From Novimethylophilus kurashikiensis (GTDB taxonomy: Bacteria; Pseudomonadota; Gammaproteobacteria; Burkholderiales; Methylophilaceae), in NCBI RefSeq assembly GCF_003112435.1, contig NZ_BDOQ01000007.1, positions 124,001-188,000 of the forward strand: a stretch of DNA of 64,000 nucleotides, read 5' to 3'. The position numbers were made by a program, and so were the translations under genes. Shown in pieces: positions 1 through 7,202 of this stretch. Each line of letters opens with the position of its first letter. Position 1 is the stretch's first letter. The notes beneath the pieces were generated by a model. It was not told the DNA's origin. It saw only the letters and a program-made list of their open reading frames with translations, and searched no databases.

Positions 1-64
1 CTGGCAAACCGTGGGAGCAACGCTGCTGTTCTCTCCGTGGATTCCAATTAAGGAACATGGATTG

Positions 65-316
65 ATGCGTCGCTACTGGTCGGATGAAGTCGAAGCTATC
101 ATCAGTGAAGAGCTGGACCTCAACCAGACTGTCCTCGCGGCATGGGAGGCGGTAAAAGCTCGTTGTGAGGCATTGGGCCTGAGTTCGGAGCAATACCCGA
201 AACTCATCTCCCTGCATAAGCGTATCGAAAAGGAACGTACTCGTGCTGAAACATTCGGGGTAGACCTGAATGACATGATTGCGGCATCTGTCGAGGCGTA
301 TTCGCAACATCATTAA
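65..316 (+). CDS. Small hypothetical protein, possibly 5'-truncated by the window edge
   Basis: About 83 residues if started at the ATG at 65, which has AAGGAA about nine bases upstream. The frame stays open to the left edge with a GTG at 11, so the true start could lie outside the window. The product is soluble, acidic to neutral and probably helical, with no signal peptide or membrane segment. I do not recognise a family. It ends 55 bases before the recJ-like gene on the same strand and could be co-transcribed with it. Function unknown. Confidence 0.5.
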   Translation: MRRYWSDEVEAIISEELDLNQTVLAAWEAVKARCEALGLSSEQYPKLISLHKRIEKERTRAETFGVDLNDMIAASVEAYSQHH

Positions 317-371
317 CCAACCTTTAAGGGCTACCAACTCTCTGGTAGCCCGATGGAAACAGCAACCAGCA

Positions 372-2069
372 ATGTCCGTCGTCTGCAGTCTCCAAAGGCG
401 CCCGGTAATCGACCACCGGGCGCTTTCACAACTGATTATCGAAACCGGTCTGTCTCCCCTTGAAGCGCAGCTTTTAAGCTCGCGTGGGGACCTGGGAGCA
501 CACTCGCCGGCGCTCCCAATCCTGCTCACCACCCCAATGCGCGACATGGCCAGCGCAGCGATGCGCTTGCATGAGGCCATTGAGGCTCAGGAGCAGGTGG
601 TGGTGATTGCGGACTATGATTGCGACGGCGCAACCTCCTGCGCAGTGGCCGTCGCCGGCCTGACTGAATTGGGCGCTAAAATCGGCTATGTCGTTCCAGA
701 CCGCATGGTTCACGGTTACGGCATTTCGCCCTCCGTCGTCGACCTGGCCTTGGACCATTACCCAAATGCGCGCGTCATTCTTACCGTAGACAATGGCATT
801 CTGGGTCATGCCGGAATCTCCTACGCGGCAGGGAAGGGGTTGGCAGTAATTGTGACTGACCATCACCTGCCCGGGGATACCTTGCCTTCTGAGGCCCTTG
901 CTGTCATTGACCCCGCGCGGGAGGACTGCCCGAGCGGCCTGCAGAAGCTCGCTGGTGTGGGTGTGGCATTGTGGATGGTTGCCGCTGTAAAGCGTCTACG
1001 CACAGCATTTGGGATGCAGACCCCCTCGCTCAATTTCTTGCTGCCTTATGTGGCGGTAGGCACTGTCGCCGACATGGTTGGACTTGACGTTGCGAATCGG
1101 AAGCTCGTCTCAGCAGGGCTGGACGCCATGCGCCGCGGTAACGTTCCAGTCGGGATTCAGGCGCTCATTAATGAGGCAGGCTGCGTTCCTGCCTACATCA
1201 CCACCCAGGACATTGGGTTTGGCCTAGGCCCGCGCATCAATGCGGCCGGACGTCTGGATACCATGGATTCCGGCATCGAACTTTTGCTTACCCGCGATGA
1301 AAAGAAAGCGCGGCAGCTAGCCAAGCTCCTGACGGAAACCAACGATGAACGTAAGCGCCTGCAAAAGGAGGCCGTTGATGATGCCTCGCTGGTGCTCGAC
1401 TTCACCTTCACCGAGGATACCCTGGCCATTGTGAAGGGTAGCCCTAACTGGCACCCTGGCATCGTTGGCCTAGTCGCTTCCCGCATCAAGGAAAAGCATC
1501 ATCGGCCAACCTTCGTCTTTTCGCTGCATGACGGCGTCGCCAAGGGCTCTGGGAGGTCCATCCCGGGCTTCCACCTTAAGGACGCCCTCGAAGAAGTCGC
1601 GCGTCGTGCACCTGGCGTTCTATCCAAGTTCGGCGGCCATGCCATGGCTGCAGGAGCGACGCTTGAAAATGTGGGCGCATTAGAGGCCTTTGAGCGTGCA
1701 TTTATCGATGTCGCCAAGGAGCGCGTGACTCCAGAGATGCTTGAGAACACGCTTTGGAGTGATGGCCCAATGCCAAACCTTTCTGTGGAGGACGCTGCGC
1801 GCGTGTTGCGCCATCCATGGGGGCAAGGCTTCGAGGCGCCAGCTTTTGATGATGCCGCAGTCATCAAGGAAGTGCAGCCGTTGGGGTCGAGCGGCCTGCA
1901 CTGGAAGATTCGGGCAAAAATCGGGGATAACGACGTGCCGGAAACGGTGGTCATGTTCAACCAGCCGGAGCCGACCGTTGGCCAGGAAGTCCAGATGTAT
2001 CTGGCTCCCAGCCTGAATACTTGGAAGGGAAAGACCTCCCTGCAGTGGCAGGGAAGGGTGTTGAACTAG
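372..2069 (+). CDS. recJ: RecJ-type single-strand-specific 5'-3' exonuclease
   Basis: A 565-residue DHH-superfamily protein that lines up with E. coli RecJ (577 residues) over its whole length. Motif I is ADYDCDGATS (about residues 80-89), followed by TVDNG and the signature VTDHHLPGD (about 161-169). The downstream motifs GLGPRINAAGRLD and KFGGHAMAAG, which belong to the DHHA1 part, are also intact. RecJ degrades single-stranded DNA 5' to 3' in recombination and mismatch repair. I chose the ATG at 372 because the protein then begins where chromosomal RecJ does; the only upstream candidate in frame is a TTG at 279 inside the previous gene. It ends in a CTAG that is also the stop of the convergent gene, a 4-bp tail overlap. 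A plasmid-borne copy suggests the element carries its own recombination nuclease. Confidence 0.93.
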   Translation: MSVVCSLQRRPVIDHRALSQLIIETGLSPLEAQLLSSRGDLGAHSPALPILLTTPMRDMASAAMRLHEAIEAQEQVVVIADYDCDGATSCAVAVAGLTELGAKIGYVVPDRMVHGYGISPSVVDLALDHYPNARVILTVDNGILGHAGISYAAGKGLAVIVTDHHLPGDTLPSEALAVIDPAREDCPSGLQKLAGVGVALWMVAAVKRLRTAFGMQTPSLNFLLPYVAVGTVADMVGLDVANRKLVSAGLDAMRRGNVPVGIQALINEAGCVPAYITTQDIGFGLGPRINAAGRLDTMDSGIELLLTRDEKKARQLAKLLTETNDERKRLQKEAVDDASLVLDFTFTEDTLAIVKGSPNWHPGIVGLVASRIKEKHHRPTFVFSLHDGVAKGSGRSIPGFHLKDALEEVARRAPGVLSKFGGHAMAAGATLENVGALEAFERAFIDVAKERVTPEMLENTLWSDGPMPNLSVEDAARVLRHPWGQGFEAPAFDDAAVIKEVQPLGSSGLHWKIRAKIGDNDVPETVVMFNQPEPTVGQEVQMYLAPSLNTWKGKTSLQWQGRVLN

Positions 2070-2644
2070 GCGGCGTCCACCAGCACGGTCTTTTTGAGTT
2101 CCGCGACCTGGATGGCTGTGCCAGCGCCGAATACGGCATCAATCTGCTCAGCATAGCGCAAAATCAACGCTTTCGTTAAACGCGTATCCTTGGTTCCTGG
2201 CTCACGATGATTATTGGTGAGGTCCCGATGATTGCGGTGGCGTTGTTCCGGATTTTCACCATGTACTTCCAGTTCGCCAGGAGTGTACACGCTGGGCTCT
2301 AACTGGCTCGCCCAAAACTTGCTGCCATATCGCCAAATCAAACGAAGTGCACCTTTTCGCGCAAGGACGATACCCTCAGCGCTAAAATCGGTTCCATTTT
2401 CATACCTTGGCGCAACTTCAAATAACCCGGAGTTCTTCCGTCCGCCGTTCTTTCGCTTATCGCGGGCGGTTTCGGCTTTATTATGCTCGATGGCGAGTAT
2501 CTCCTCGCGCTCCCTCAAATTCGAAAGAAACTTATGAATTTCAGGCACCGCCGAATCATCCCCCTCGTTCACACGCGTAAGCAAGTCAACAGCAGTTTCA
2601 AATTTTGAGGAGCGTTCGAGGATGGAGAGATGTTTGAATGCCAT
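2066..2644 (-). CDS. Hypothetical protein with charged coiled-coil-like segment
   Basis: 192 residues from the ATG at 2644, which follows GGAA and sits just downstream of a near-consensus promoter (2676-2704). A longer reading frame extends upstream but overlaps that promoter, so it is not used. The N-terminal half is helical and charged (LREREEILAIEHNKAETARD), consistent with a short coiled coil. The middle is rich in Arg/Lys/Gly and could contact nucleic acid. No catalytic motif, signal peptide or membrane segment is visible. It is a single-gene unit, convergent with recJ. Family not recognised. Confidence 0.6.
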   Translation of the reverse strand: MAFKHLSILERSSKFETAVDLLTRVNEGDDSAVPEIHKFLSNLREREEILAIEHNKAETARDKRKNGGRKNSGLFEVAPRYENGTDFSAEGIVLARKGALRLIWRYGSKFWASQLEPSVYTPGELEVHGENPEQRHRNHRDLTNNHREPGTKDTRLTKALILRYAEQIDAVFGAGTAIQVAELKKTVLVDAA

Positions 2645-2675
2645 GATGGATTCCGACTGTAAGGAATACCTTCTG

Positions 2676-2704
2676 AATATAGCATTATTTGCTATAATAG
2701 TCAA
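2676..2704 (-). promoter_or_regulatory. Sigma70-type promoter for the 192-residue gene
   Basis: Reading the minus strand, TTGACT (2704-2699) is followed by a 17-base spacer and TATATT (2681-2676). Transcription would start near 2669, about 25 bases before the ATG at 2644. Confidence 0.75.
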
Positions 2705-2772
2705 TCAGTTAATGTGCAACTTTGTTTCCAGTTTCGAGTTTTGTGCGTTAATCTGTTTCCGCTCCCTATACT

Positions 2773-3034
2773 GGTACATGGAAATATGGTTCCGTTTGTG
2801 TGAACCCGACGGGTAGGTAGAGTGCCCCTGTGGACGAAGCTTGAGCATTTGCTCGCTGTTGACGACGGTCGACATCCTCAAAAAGAAGTTTTACCGCAGT
2901 GACGCCTTTAACTATCCGCCAAAACACGGACGTCCGTCAGCGACATTGAGCGTAAGCTCTGTTGTGACGATGAAAGGCCATTCTCGGTAACTTCTCTCTC
3001 CCACACCAGTTCTCTGAACTGGTGTTTGTTTTTA
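2773..3034 (+). ncRNA. Candidate untranslated transcript in a 400-bp gene gap
   Basis: The gap between the leftward genes at 2644 and 3051 holds no good rightward coding frame. It does hold a TATACT element (2767-2772) and, about 235 bases on, a clear rightward intrinsic terminator (3003-3034). Short hairpin-forming sequences lie between them: GAGC-GTAA-GCTC near 2949, the palindrome ACGGACGTCCGT near 2926, and GAGC-ATTT-GCTC near 2854. A 12-codon frame begins at the ATG at 2778. The terminator serves no annotated rightward gene, which is the main reason to suspect a small RNA or leader transcript. No known RNA family is recognised. Confidence 0.3.
3003..3034 (+). terminator. Intrinsic terminator, rightward
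   Basis: Perfect 10-bp stem ACACCAGTTC/GAACTGGTGT with a three-base loop, followed by TTGTTTTTATT. On the opposite strand there is no T-run, so it works rightward only. Confidence 0.8.
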
Positions 3035-3050
3035 TTAGAGCCTTTGAGGC

Positions 3051-3605
3051 TTAAACCCTGGCTGAGCTCATTCGCCGGTCTTTATTGGCTTTTGTATACC
3101 GAGATTTATATTCATTCTTAGGGGTACGCTTAGCTTCATAAGGTTGTCCGGCTCTGCGAGCCGCCAGATATGGCTCAAGCCCTTTGTGAAATGTGGCCCC
3201 TTGGCAAGATTTGCACAAAATCGAGCTGTGCTCGATTGCTTCCATCAACGACTCCCTAGCCATGCCGTTATGCAAAATGGCGGAAACACACGGCCCGTCA
3301 AAGTCACGATTCAAATGATAGGTTAGCTGATTAGCTGTTCCACATTTCTCACACTTAGCTGCCGCCAGACCTTCCTTCACAATTTTTTCTAAGGAAACCC
3401 GTCTTGCGGCTGCATTAATTGCTGACCGCTCGATGATTTTTTCTTTATTCGCTAAATAATGTTCTCGACTCACGATTGCTTGGCACGGCTTGCATCGAGA
3501 CTGACGTTTGCCCGTTACCTTGTTCTTCAAATTGAAATCCGTAACAGGTTTTTCAACATGGCAATGACAACATTCCTTAACTTCAATGGCCTCGAGAATT
3601 TCCAT
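3051..3605 (-). CDS. Zinc-finger protein, HNH-like layout (hypothetical)
   Basis: About 184 residues from the ATG at 3605; a GTG at 3614 is an alternative and neither has a strong ribosome site. The N-terminus carries a zinc-ribbon pattern, CCHCHVEKPVTDF then RCKPCQ, like the small zinc modules in phage and plasmid HNH-type proteins. A second set, CEKCG, later CKSCQ, brackets a segment with several His and Asp residues (LTYHLNRDFDGPC and a downstream IEHSS). This looks like a diverged HNH fold, but I cannot point to an intact ββα-metal catalytic triad. The C-terminus is strongly basic, as in nucleic-acid-binding proteins. Nuclease activity is inference only. Confidence 0.55.
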   Translation of the reverse strand: MEILEAIEVKECCHCHVEKPVTDFNLKNKVTGKRQSRCKPCQAIVSREHYLANKEKIIERSAINAAARRVSLEKIVKEGLAAAKCEKCGTANQLTYHLNRDFDGPCVSAILHNGMARESLMEAIEHSSILCKSCQGATFHKGLEPYLAARRAGQPYEAKRTPKNEYKSRYTKANKDRRMSSARV

Positions 3606-3649
3606 ACAGTTCACTTAATTTCGTTTAGCAAGTAGGTAAGCTACCAAGT

Positions 3650-3673
3650 AAAACTGGCCGGATGGCCAGTTTT
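3650..3673. terminator. Intrinsic terminator downstream of the Nuc gene
   Basis: Symmetric hairpin AAAACTGGCC-GGAT-GGCCAGTTTT, with T-rich ends in both orientations. It lies 27 bases after the stop of the leftward nuclease gene and upstream of the zinc-finger gene, insulating the two. Confidence 0.75.
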
Positions 3674-3699
3674 AGAGTAACTAGTTGAAATTCTTAAAG

Positions 3700-4344
3700 C
3701 TAGTATTGTGTTTCAAATGGTGTTGACTGGCTGTAGTTGCGGTTGAAGTGCTTGACGTAGGCATCAGCCAATTTTGGGTTGTTCCAGTTCACCAGCACAT
3801 TCTCGGAGTTCTTGTGAGCGGCGGCGGCCGAATAGTTGAACGAGCCAAGTTCGACCGTATCCCGGTTCACGATGAGGACCTTATCATGGTGAATAGGATA
3901 CACCTTGATGACGCGCACATCGGCGCCAGCGGTCTTCAACGCAGAGAGCGCGGCACGCGCCTTGCCGGAGCGGTCTTCAGAGATGTTGTTCTTGTAGTCA
4001 GCCACCAGCTTGATGGAAACGCCGTTATGCGCCGCCTTCACCAGCGCCTCGGTCACTGGCGCCGAGGTGAAGCTGTAGGACAGCATCAAAATTTCGCCAC
4101 CCTTTTTCTCGGACGCGGAGTTGATAACCTTGATGACCAGATTTTCGCTGCCTTCGTCAGGGGAGAAGGCAACCTCTAGTGTGCCCGCCGCCGGCACGAC
4201 AGTGCTGCCCTGGTTGGAAATTGCTTTACTGACATCATGGAAGCCTTTGGTGACGTCTTTGAATGAGAATGCGTTGGCCACACCGCCAACCGCAACCATT
4301 GCCAGGGTTAACAATGCGGATACTGCAACACGAGAGCGCGTCAT
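3700..4344 (-). CDS. nuc: Nuc-type phospholipase-D-family endonuclease, exported
   Basis: 214 residues with a Sec signal peptide (about residues 1-25, cleavage near ANA-FS). A single PLD half follows: helical region, then HHDKVLIVN (152-160) and ELGSFNYSAAA. These match the HKD and GSFNYS signatures of Nuc, the periplasmic endonuclease of pKM101 and Salmonella, which works as a homodimer on DNA. One oddity: the Asp of HxKxxxxD is Asn160 here. Lys155 and His153 are present. It is a one-gene unit with its own consensus promoter (4378-4406) and a terminator. Nuc-like genes are common beside type IV transfer systems, though not needed for transfer in known cases. Confidence 0.88.
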   Translation of the reverse strand: MTRSRVAVSALLTLAMVAVGGVANAFSFKDVTKGFHDVSKAISNQGSTVVPAAGTLEVAFSPDEGSENLVIKVINSASEKKGGEILMLSYSFTSAPVTEALVKAAHNGVSIKLVADYKNNISEDRSGKARAALSALKTAGADVRVIKVYPIHHDKVLIVNRDTVELGSFNYSAAAAHKNSENVLVNWNNPKLADAYVKHFNRNYSQSTPFETQY

Positions 4345-4377
4345 TTCTTGCCTTTTGTTATCTAATATGGAACATGA

Positions 4378-4406
4378 AATATACTATATTAGGCACTTAT
4401 TGTCAA
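4378..4406 (-). promoter_or_regulatory. Consensus sigma70 promoter for nuc
   Basis: On the minus strand, TTGACA (4406-4401), 17-base spacer, TATATT (4383-4378). Both hexamers are at or near consensus, 34 bases from the nuc start codon. Confidence 0.8.
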
Positions 4407-4446
4407 CTTAGGCATTTGTTAATCAGCCAAGGCATCAGGAGAAATT

Positions 4447-4695
4447 ATGGCAGAACCTTGCAGAAAACGTGCGTGGAAAAATTCCCTTGCCCAAGGCCAT
4501 CTTGAGGTTTGCCCGTGGGACTCGTCCGAAGCCGTCAGTTTTGAGTTGTATTATGCTGGCATGGAAAGTTCTAGCGCCACGCTCACCTTTACCTCCAGGC
4601 TACTGGCAGACCAGGTTTGCTACGCCCTAATGAAACAATTCGAGGCAGGCAAGCGTGCGGCTAAAGTGGAACTTAAGCATTGGCTCGACAGCTAA
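4447..4695 (+). CDS. Small hypothetical protein
   Basis: 82 residues, with AGGAG seven bases before the ATG and an intrinsic terminator right after the stop, so it is a genuine single-gene unit. The sequence is soluble, with an aromatic and basic N-terminus and an amphipathic C-terminal helix ending in HWLDS. The middle, SSSATLTFTSRLLADQVCYA, has a beta-strand then helix look. It is divergent from nuc. I recognise no family and infer no function. Confidence 0.65.
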   Translation: MAEPCRKRAWKNSLAQGHLEVCPWDSSEAVSFELYYAGMESSSATLTFTSRLLADQVCYALMKQFEAGKRAAKVELKHWLDS

Positions 4696-4705
4696 TGCAG
4701 ACTCA

Positions 4706-4733
4706 AAGCCCCGATATTCGGGGCTTTTCGTTT
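4706..4733 (+). terminator. Intrinsic terminator
   Basis: Stem AAGCCCCGA/TCGGGGCTT with a short loop, then TTCGTTT, starting ten bases after the stop of the 82-residue gene. Confidence 0.85.
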
Positions 4734-4740
4734 GGACACA

Positions 4741-4767
4741 GAAAAGCCGCAAGAAAAATCTTGCGGC
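4741..4767 (-). terminator. Intrinsic terminator, leftward
   Basis: Read on the minus strand: GCCGCAAGA, five-base loop, TCTTGCGGC, then TTTTC. It ends the leftward operon whose last gene is at 4778. Confidence 0.85.
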
Positions 4768-4777
4768 CTTGTGAGAG

Positions 4778-4975
4778 TTACATCAGGTTGTATTTCGACA
4801 AAAGGTGCTCAATCGCTTGATAGTGCTCCTGCATTGCATCTACCAGGTCGGCCCCAGAGATACTGGCTTCTGCATCACCAAACCCGAGTGATTCCAGGCT
4901 TGCGCGAATGTTCGTCAGAATGACGATACCCAGTTCCTTGTCATCATTAGTCACTTGAGACAGTTTGCTTGCCAT
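4778..4975 (-). CDS. Small hypothetical protein
   Basis: 65 residues with a strong GGAGG site seven bases before the ATG. It is acidic, soluble and probably all-helical, with no metal or catalytic motif. It is the last gene of the leftward run that begins with the family-A polymerase, 11 bases after the 244-residue gene, and is followed by a terminator. Function unknown. Confidence 0.65.
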   Translation of the reverse strand: MASKLSQVTNDDKELGIVILTNIRASLESLGFGDAEASISGADLVDAMQEHYQAIEHLLSKYNLM

Positions 4976-4986
4976 GATTCCTCCGC

Positions 4987-5721
4987 TTAGGGTTGAGTAA
5001 AGCTGTCACCGGACATAAATGCCATCCAGTTGCATGCTTTACCGTAGGACTTGAAGTTCGCGTGATTCAATAACAAACCATTCTGGTTTTTTACCCAAAC
5101 CCCATGCGAGTAGCCTAGAGCCGCAAGAGAGACATACTTACCCTTGCTATCGGTATACCCATCTTCGTCGGAAATCGAACGAAGTTCCATCTCCGGCAAG
5201 TGGTACTGCGGGTGCCGATACACATCTTTACGGGTTGTGACGTCAACGATACGGACAATGCAGCTGGTCAGAAGTGCAGGTCCCCCATCCTCATCATCAG
5301 AAATCAGGAGAGGGCTCTTCATTGGCCCCATGCTGCGACCAATTCTTCCCATCATATCGTGTTCGTCCATCCAGTCACGGCCTGTGGATTCGTCGCCCAG
5401 GAAAATCCGGACACGATTTCCACTTTTACGATAGGCCTCGAGCACCTTGCGTACCTGTTCAGGCGTGCGCGCATCAAACCAAGTTTCCTTGTCTTCGATG
5501 GCGCGATACTCCTGAAGCAGCGAAAGGTAGTCCTCGTACTGCTTGAGGGTACCGATTTCAGCGCTTTGCGGCGTTACTGAAATCGCGCGGCCGGCTTTTG
5601 CAATCCGGCTCGCAAACTCAGTGATGTAGTTATAGACTACATCAAACCCCAGGCAGCTATATCCACCGCCACTCGGGATTACAAACAAACGTTGGTCTTG
5701 ATTCAGGCTGACAGCAGTCAT
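4987..5721 (-). CDS. Hypothetical protein, 244 residues
   Basis: Soluble protein with a GAGGAAA ribosome site just before the ATG. Notable stretches are a Gly-rich N-terminal loop (PSGGGYSCLGFDVVYNYI), a charged middle (VRIFLGDESTGRDWMDEHD) and a C-terminal part alternating strands and Gly turns. I do not recognise a family; the layout looks like a compact alpha/beta protein. A leftward CTATACC element (5753-5759) just upstream could give it a promoter of its own in addition to read-through from the polymerase operon. Confidence 0.65.
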   Translation of the reverse strand: MTAVSLNQDQRLFVIPSGGGYSCLGFDVVYNYITEFASRIAKAGRAISVTPQSAEIGTLKQYEDYLSLLQEYRAIEDKETWFDARTPEQVRKVLEAYRKSGNRVRIFLGDESTGRDWMDEHDMMGRIGRSMGPMKSPLLISDDEDGGPALLTSCIVRIVDVTTRKDVYRHPQYHLPEMELRSISDEDGYTDSKGKYVSLAALGYSHGVWVKNQNGLLLNHANFKSYGKACNWMAFMSGDSFTQP

Positions 5722-5770
5722 GATATTTCCTCATTTTGGTTAGTAACAATGAGGTATAGCGCTAAGTCGG

Positions 5771-6115
5771 CTAGAGCCGGATGATGCCCGTTTCGATGGA
5801 ATCGATGGATTTCTCCAGGAAGGTCACCGAACACTTCTTGTCGTCGCCGGCAATCTCCTGAGCCATGCCCAAGGTGCTGGCAAATGTGCGCTGCAAGGTG
5901 CTGTGACGCGCCTGGACTAGCGCCGTGGTGACAGCGCCACACTCACATTTCTTTGCCCAGGCCGCGCCGGCCGGGGTGTGCTTGATGAGCGTGAATCCAT
6001 TCAGGACTTCGCCGCAGGTCTTGCACTTGATGTTAATCGGGGATTCGTCTTCCTGGATGGCTTGTGCCTGCGCAATGCGTTCTGCGAGGGAACCACGTTT
6101 TCTTGCTTGACCCAT
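5771..6115 (-). CDS. Small zinc-ribbon protein (hypothetical)
   Basis: 114 residues from the ATG at 6115, which has AAGGA eight bases upstream; the longer in-frame reading overlaps the preceding gene and lacks a ribosome site. A CKTCG...KKCECG pair about 30 residues apart fits a small zinc ribbon. The N-terminus is basic (MGQARKRGSLAERI) and the C-terminus contains a helical segment and an acidic end. Position between unknown genes and the cREC gene suggests co-transcription. DNA or RNA contact is plausible but unproven. Confidence 0.6.
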   Translation of the reverse strand: MGQARKRGSLAERIAQAQAIQEDESPINIKCKTCGEVLNGFTLIKHTPAGAAWAKKCECGAVTTALVQARHSTLQRTFASTLGMAQEIAGDDKKCSVTFLEKSIDSIETGIIRL

Positions 6116-6150
6116 TTTGTTTCCTTGATGGTTGGCCCAGAGGGCTGAGG

Positions 6151-6537
6151 TTAGAGGTACCGCTGACTTCCGACACGTCCCGGCTTTAATGCCACAACGA
6201 TGCCGCGGCAAGAGGGGGTGTTTCGACGCTTGGGGTCGTTAGGGTTACTCATGGCATATCGGCGTTCTGCCGATAGCATGGTTGACCGGATGTTTCTGGC
6301 TACAACAGGGTTGCTGCGGTCGTGAATACACCAGTGCGGCACGGTTTTTCCGTAGATGCCTGAGGACTTGAGTATTTCTGCTGCCACCTCGTAAGGGGAG
6401 CCGCCGTCACCGAGGTCCGAGTCAAATGAAATTTGGCGGACGTGCTCAGTTGCTAGTAGCTTAATGGCCTCCTTTGCGGAGCGGCACACTGTGGCGCCGA
6501 CAGGAGCGGGTCGACTATCATCGAGGAATAGGAACAT
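6151..6537 (-). CDS. cREC-type receiver-fold protein (cyclic-phosphate processing family)
   Basis: 128 residues. It starts with MFLFLDDSRPAPVG, then ISFDSDLGDGGSPYEVAAEIL and PHWCIHDRSNPVVARNI. This order (LDD at strand 1, D-x-DLG at strand 3, H and NP after strand 4) matches the cREC lineage of receiver domains, predicted from gene neighbourhoods to process 2',3'-cyclic phosphate ends in RNA repair, rather than classical CheY-like phosphoreceivers. There is no DNA-binding output domain. The gene starts directly at the stop of the GNAT-like gene, so the two are translationally coupled. Enzymatic activity is a family prediction, not shown here. Confidence 0.65.
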   Translation of the reverse strand: MFLFLDDSRPAPVGATVCRSAKEAIKLLATEHVRQISFDSDLGDGGSPYEVAAEILKSSGIYGKTVPHWCIHDRSNPVVARNIRSTMLSAERRYAMSNPNDPKRRNTPSCRGIVVALKPGRVGSQRYL

Positions 6538-7182
6538 TTACGGCTCCATCCAGAATGCGGGCAAGTGGTAGTTCAAGGAGGCGCCCATATACCCCGTTCG
6601 ACCTATGGACACAAAGTTGAGTCTCTTGTAGTGCCTGCGCAATTTCGTCGATATCTTTTTGCGCTCTGCATCGGAAACTGGAGCGGCCTTCCCATCTTGA
6701 ATTGGTGCTGCTTGCAGAAGCGCCAATTCGCAGCCAAGCGCCTTGTTCTTAAGCAGGGTGTAAATTGCCTGCAAGCCGATGTCGCGTCCACGATAAGCCG
6801 GCTGCAGTTCAACGCGGTTAAGGTAGAGGATGCCACCAAATCCTGTGAGCAAGTCATCCCCGACCGCATCCATCAGCACCTGCTTCAGTTCAGTTTGCTC
6901 GTCATAAATTGTGCCAAACAGGTCCGCCAGAGTATCGCTGTGGGCATCCAGCGCATCCCCCAACCAGACACGGTTGTCATGCGCGAGAGCTGTATCAATC
7001 ACAAAATAGTCAAGCACCCCTACGTCAACAAAATCTTCAGTTTCATCGTCATAGATACAAATTTTGGCGAGGTAGTCAGTAACTATGTTTTCATCTGGCT
7101 CCCTGGCCTTAAATCGCGTCAGAGAGCTTTGGCTGATTTCCAGTACGAGGTTTTCTTCAGGGGGAACGCCTAAAAAGGCCAT
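6538..7182 (-). CDS. GNAT-like N-acetyltransferase
   Basis: 214 residues. The core segment LYLNRVELQPAYRGRDIGLQ followed by AIYTLLKNKALGCELALLQAAP fits GNAT motif A: strand, RGxxIG pyrophosphate loop, helix, strand. The N-terminal third (LEISQSSLTRFKAREPDEN) and the acidic middle are not typical and may bind the acceptor. The acceptor substrate cannot be guessed. It follows the polymerase gene by 20 bases and precedes the cREC gene with no gap, so all three are probably one transcript. Confidence 0.7.
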   Translation of the reverse strand: MAFLGVPPEENLVLEISQSSLTRFKAREPDENIVTDYLAKICIYDDETEDFVDVGVLDYFVIDTALAHDNRVWLGDALDAHSDTLADLFGTIYDEQTELKQVLMDAVGDDLLTGFGGILYLNRVELQPAYRGRDIGLQAIYTLLKNKALGCELALLQAAPIQDGKAAPVSDAERKKISTKLRRHYKRLNFVSIGRTGYMGASLNYHLPAFWMEP

Positions 7183-7202
7183 ATCAAAATCTCACGTTTC
7201 CG

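Noticed and set aside
279-371. Extra N-terminal 31 residues for RecJ from a TTG at 279
   Set aside because: The TTG lies inside the preceding gene, has no ribosome site, and the extension has no counterpart in RecJ; the ATG at 372 fits the family length.
474-866. Leftward frame of 130 codons opposite recJ
   Set aside because: Lies entirely within the well-supported recJ gene on the other strand, with no ribosome site or family resemblance; a shadow frame.
2622-2816. Rightward 64-codon frame spanning the promoter of the 192-residue gene
   Set aside because: It begins inside the neighbouring gene on the other strand, has no ribosome site and runs over both promoters; only the last 12 codons fall in the candidate RNA.
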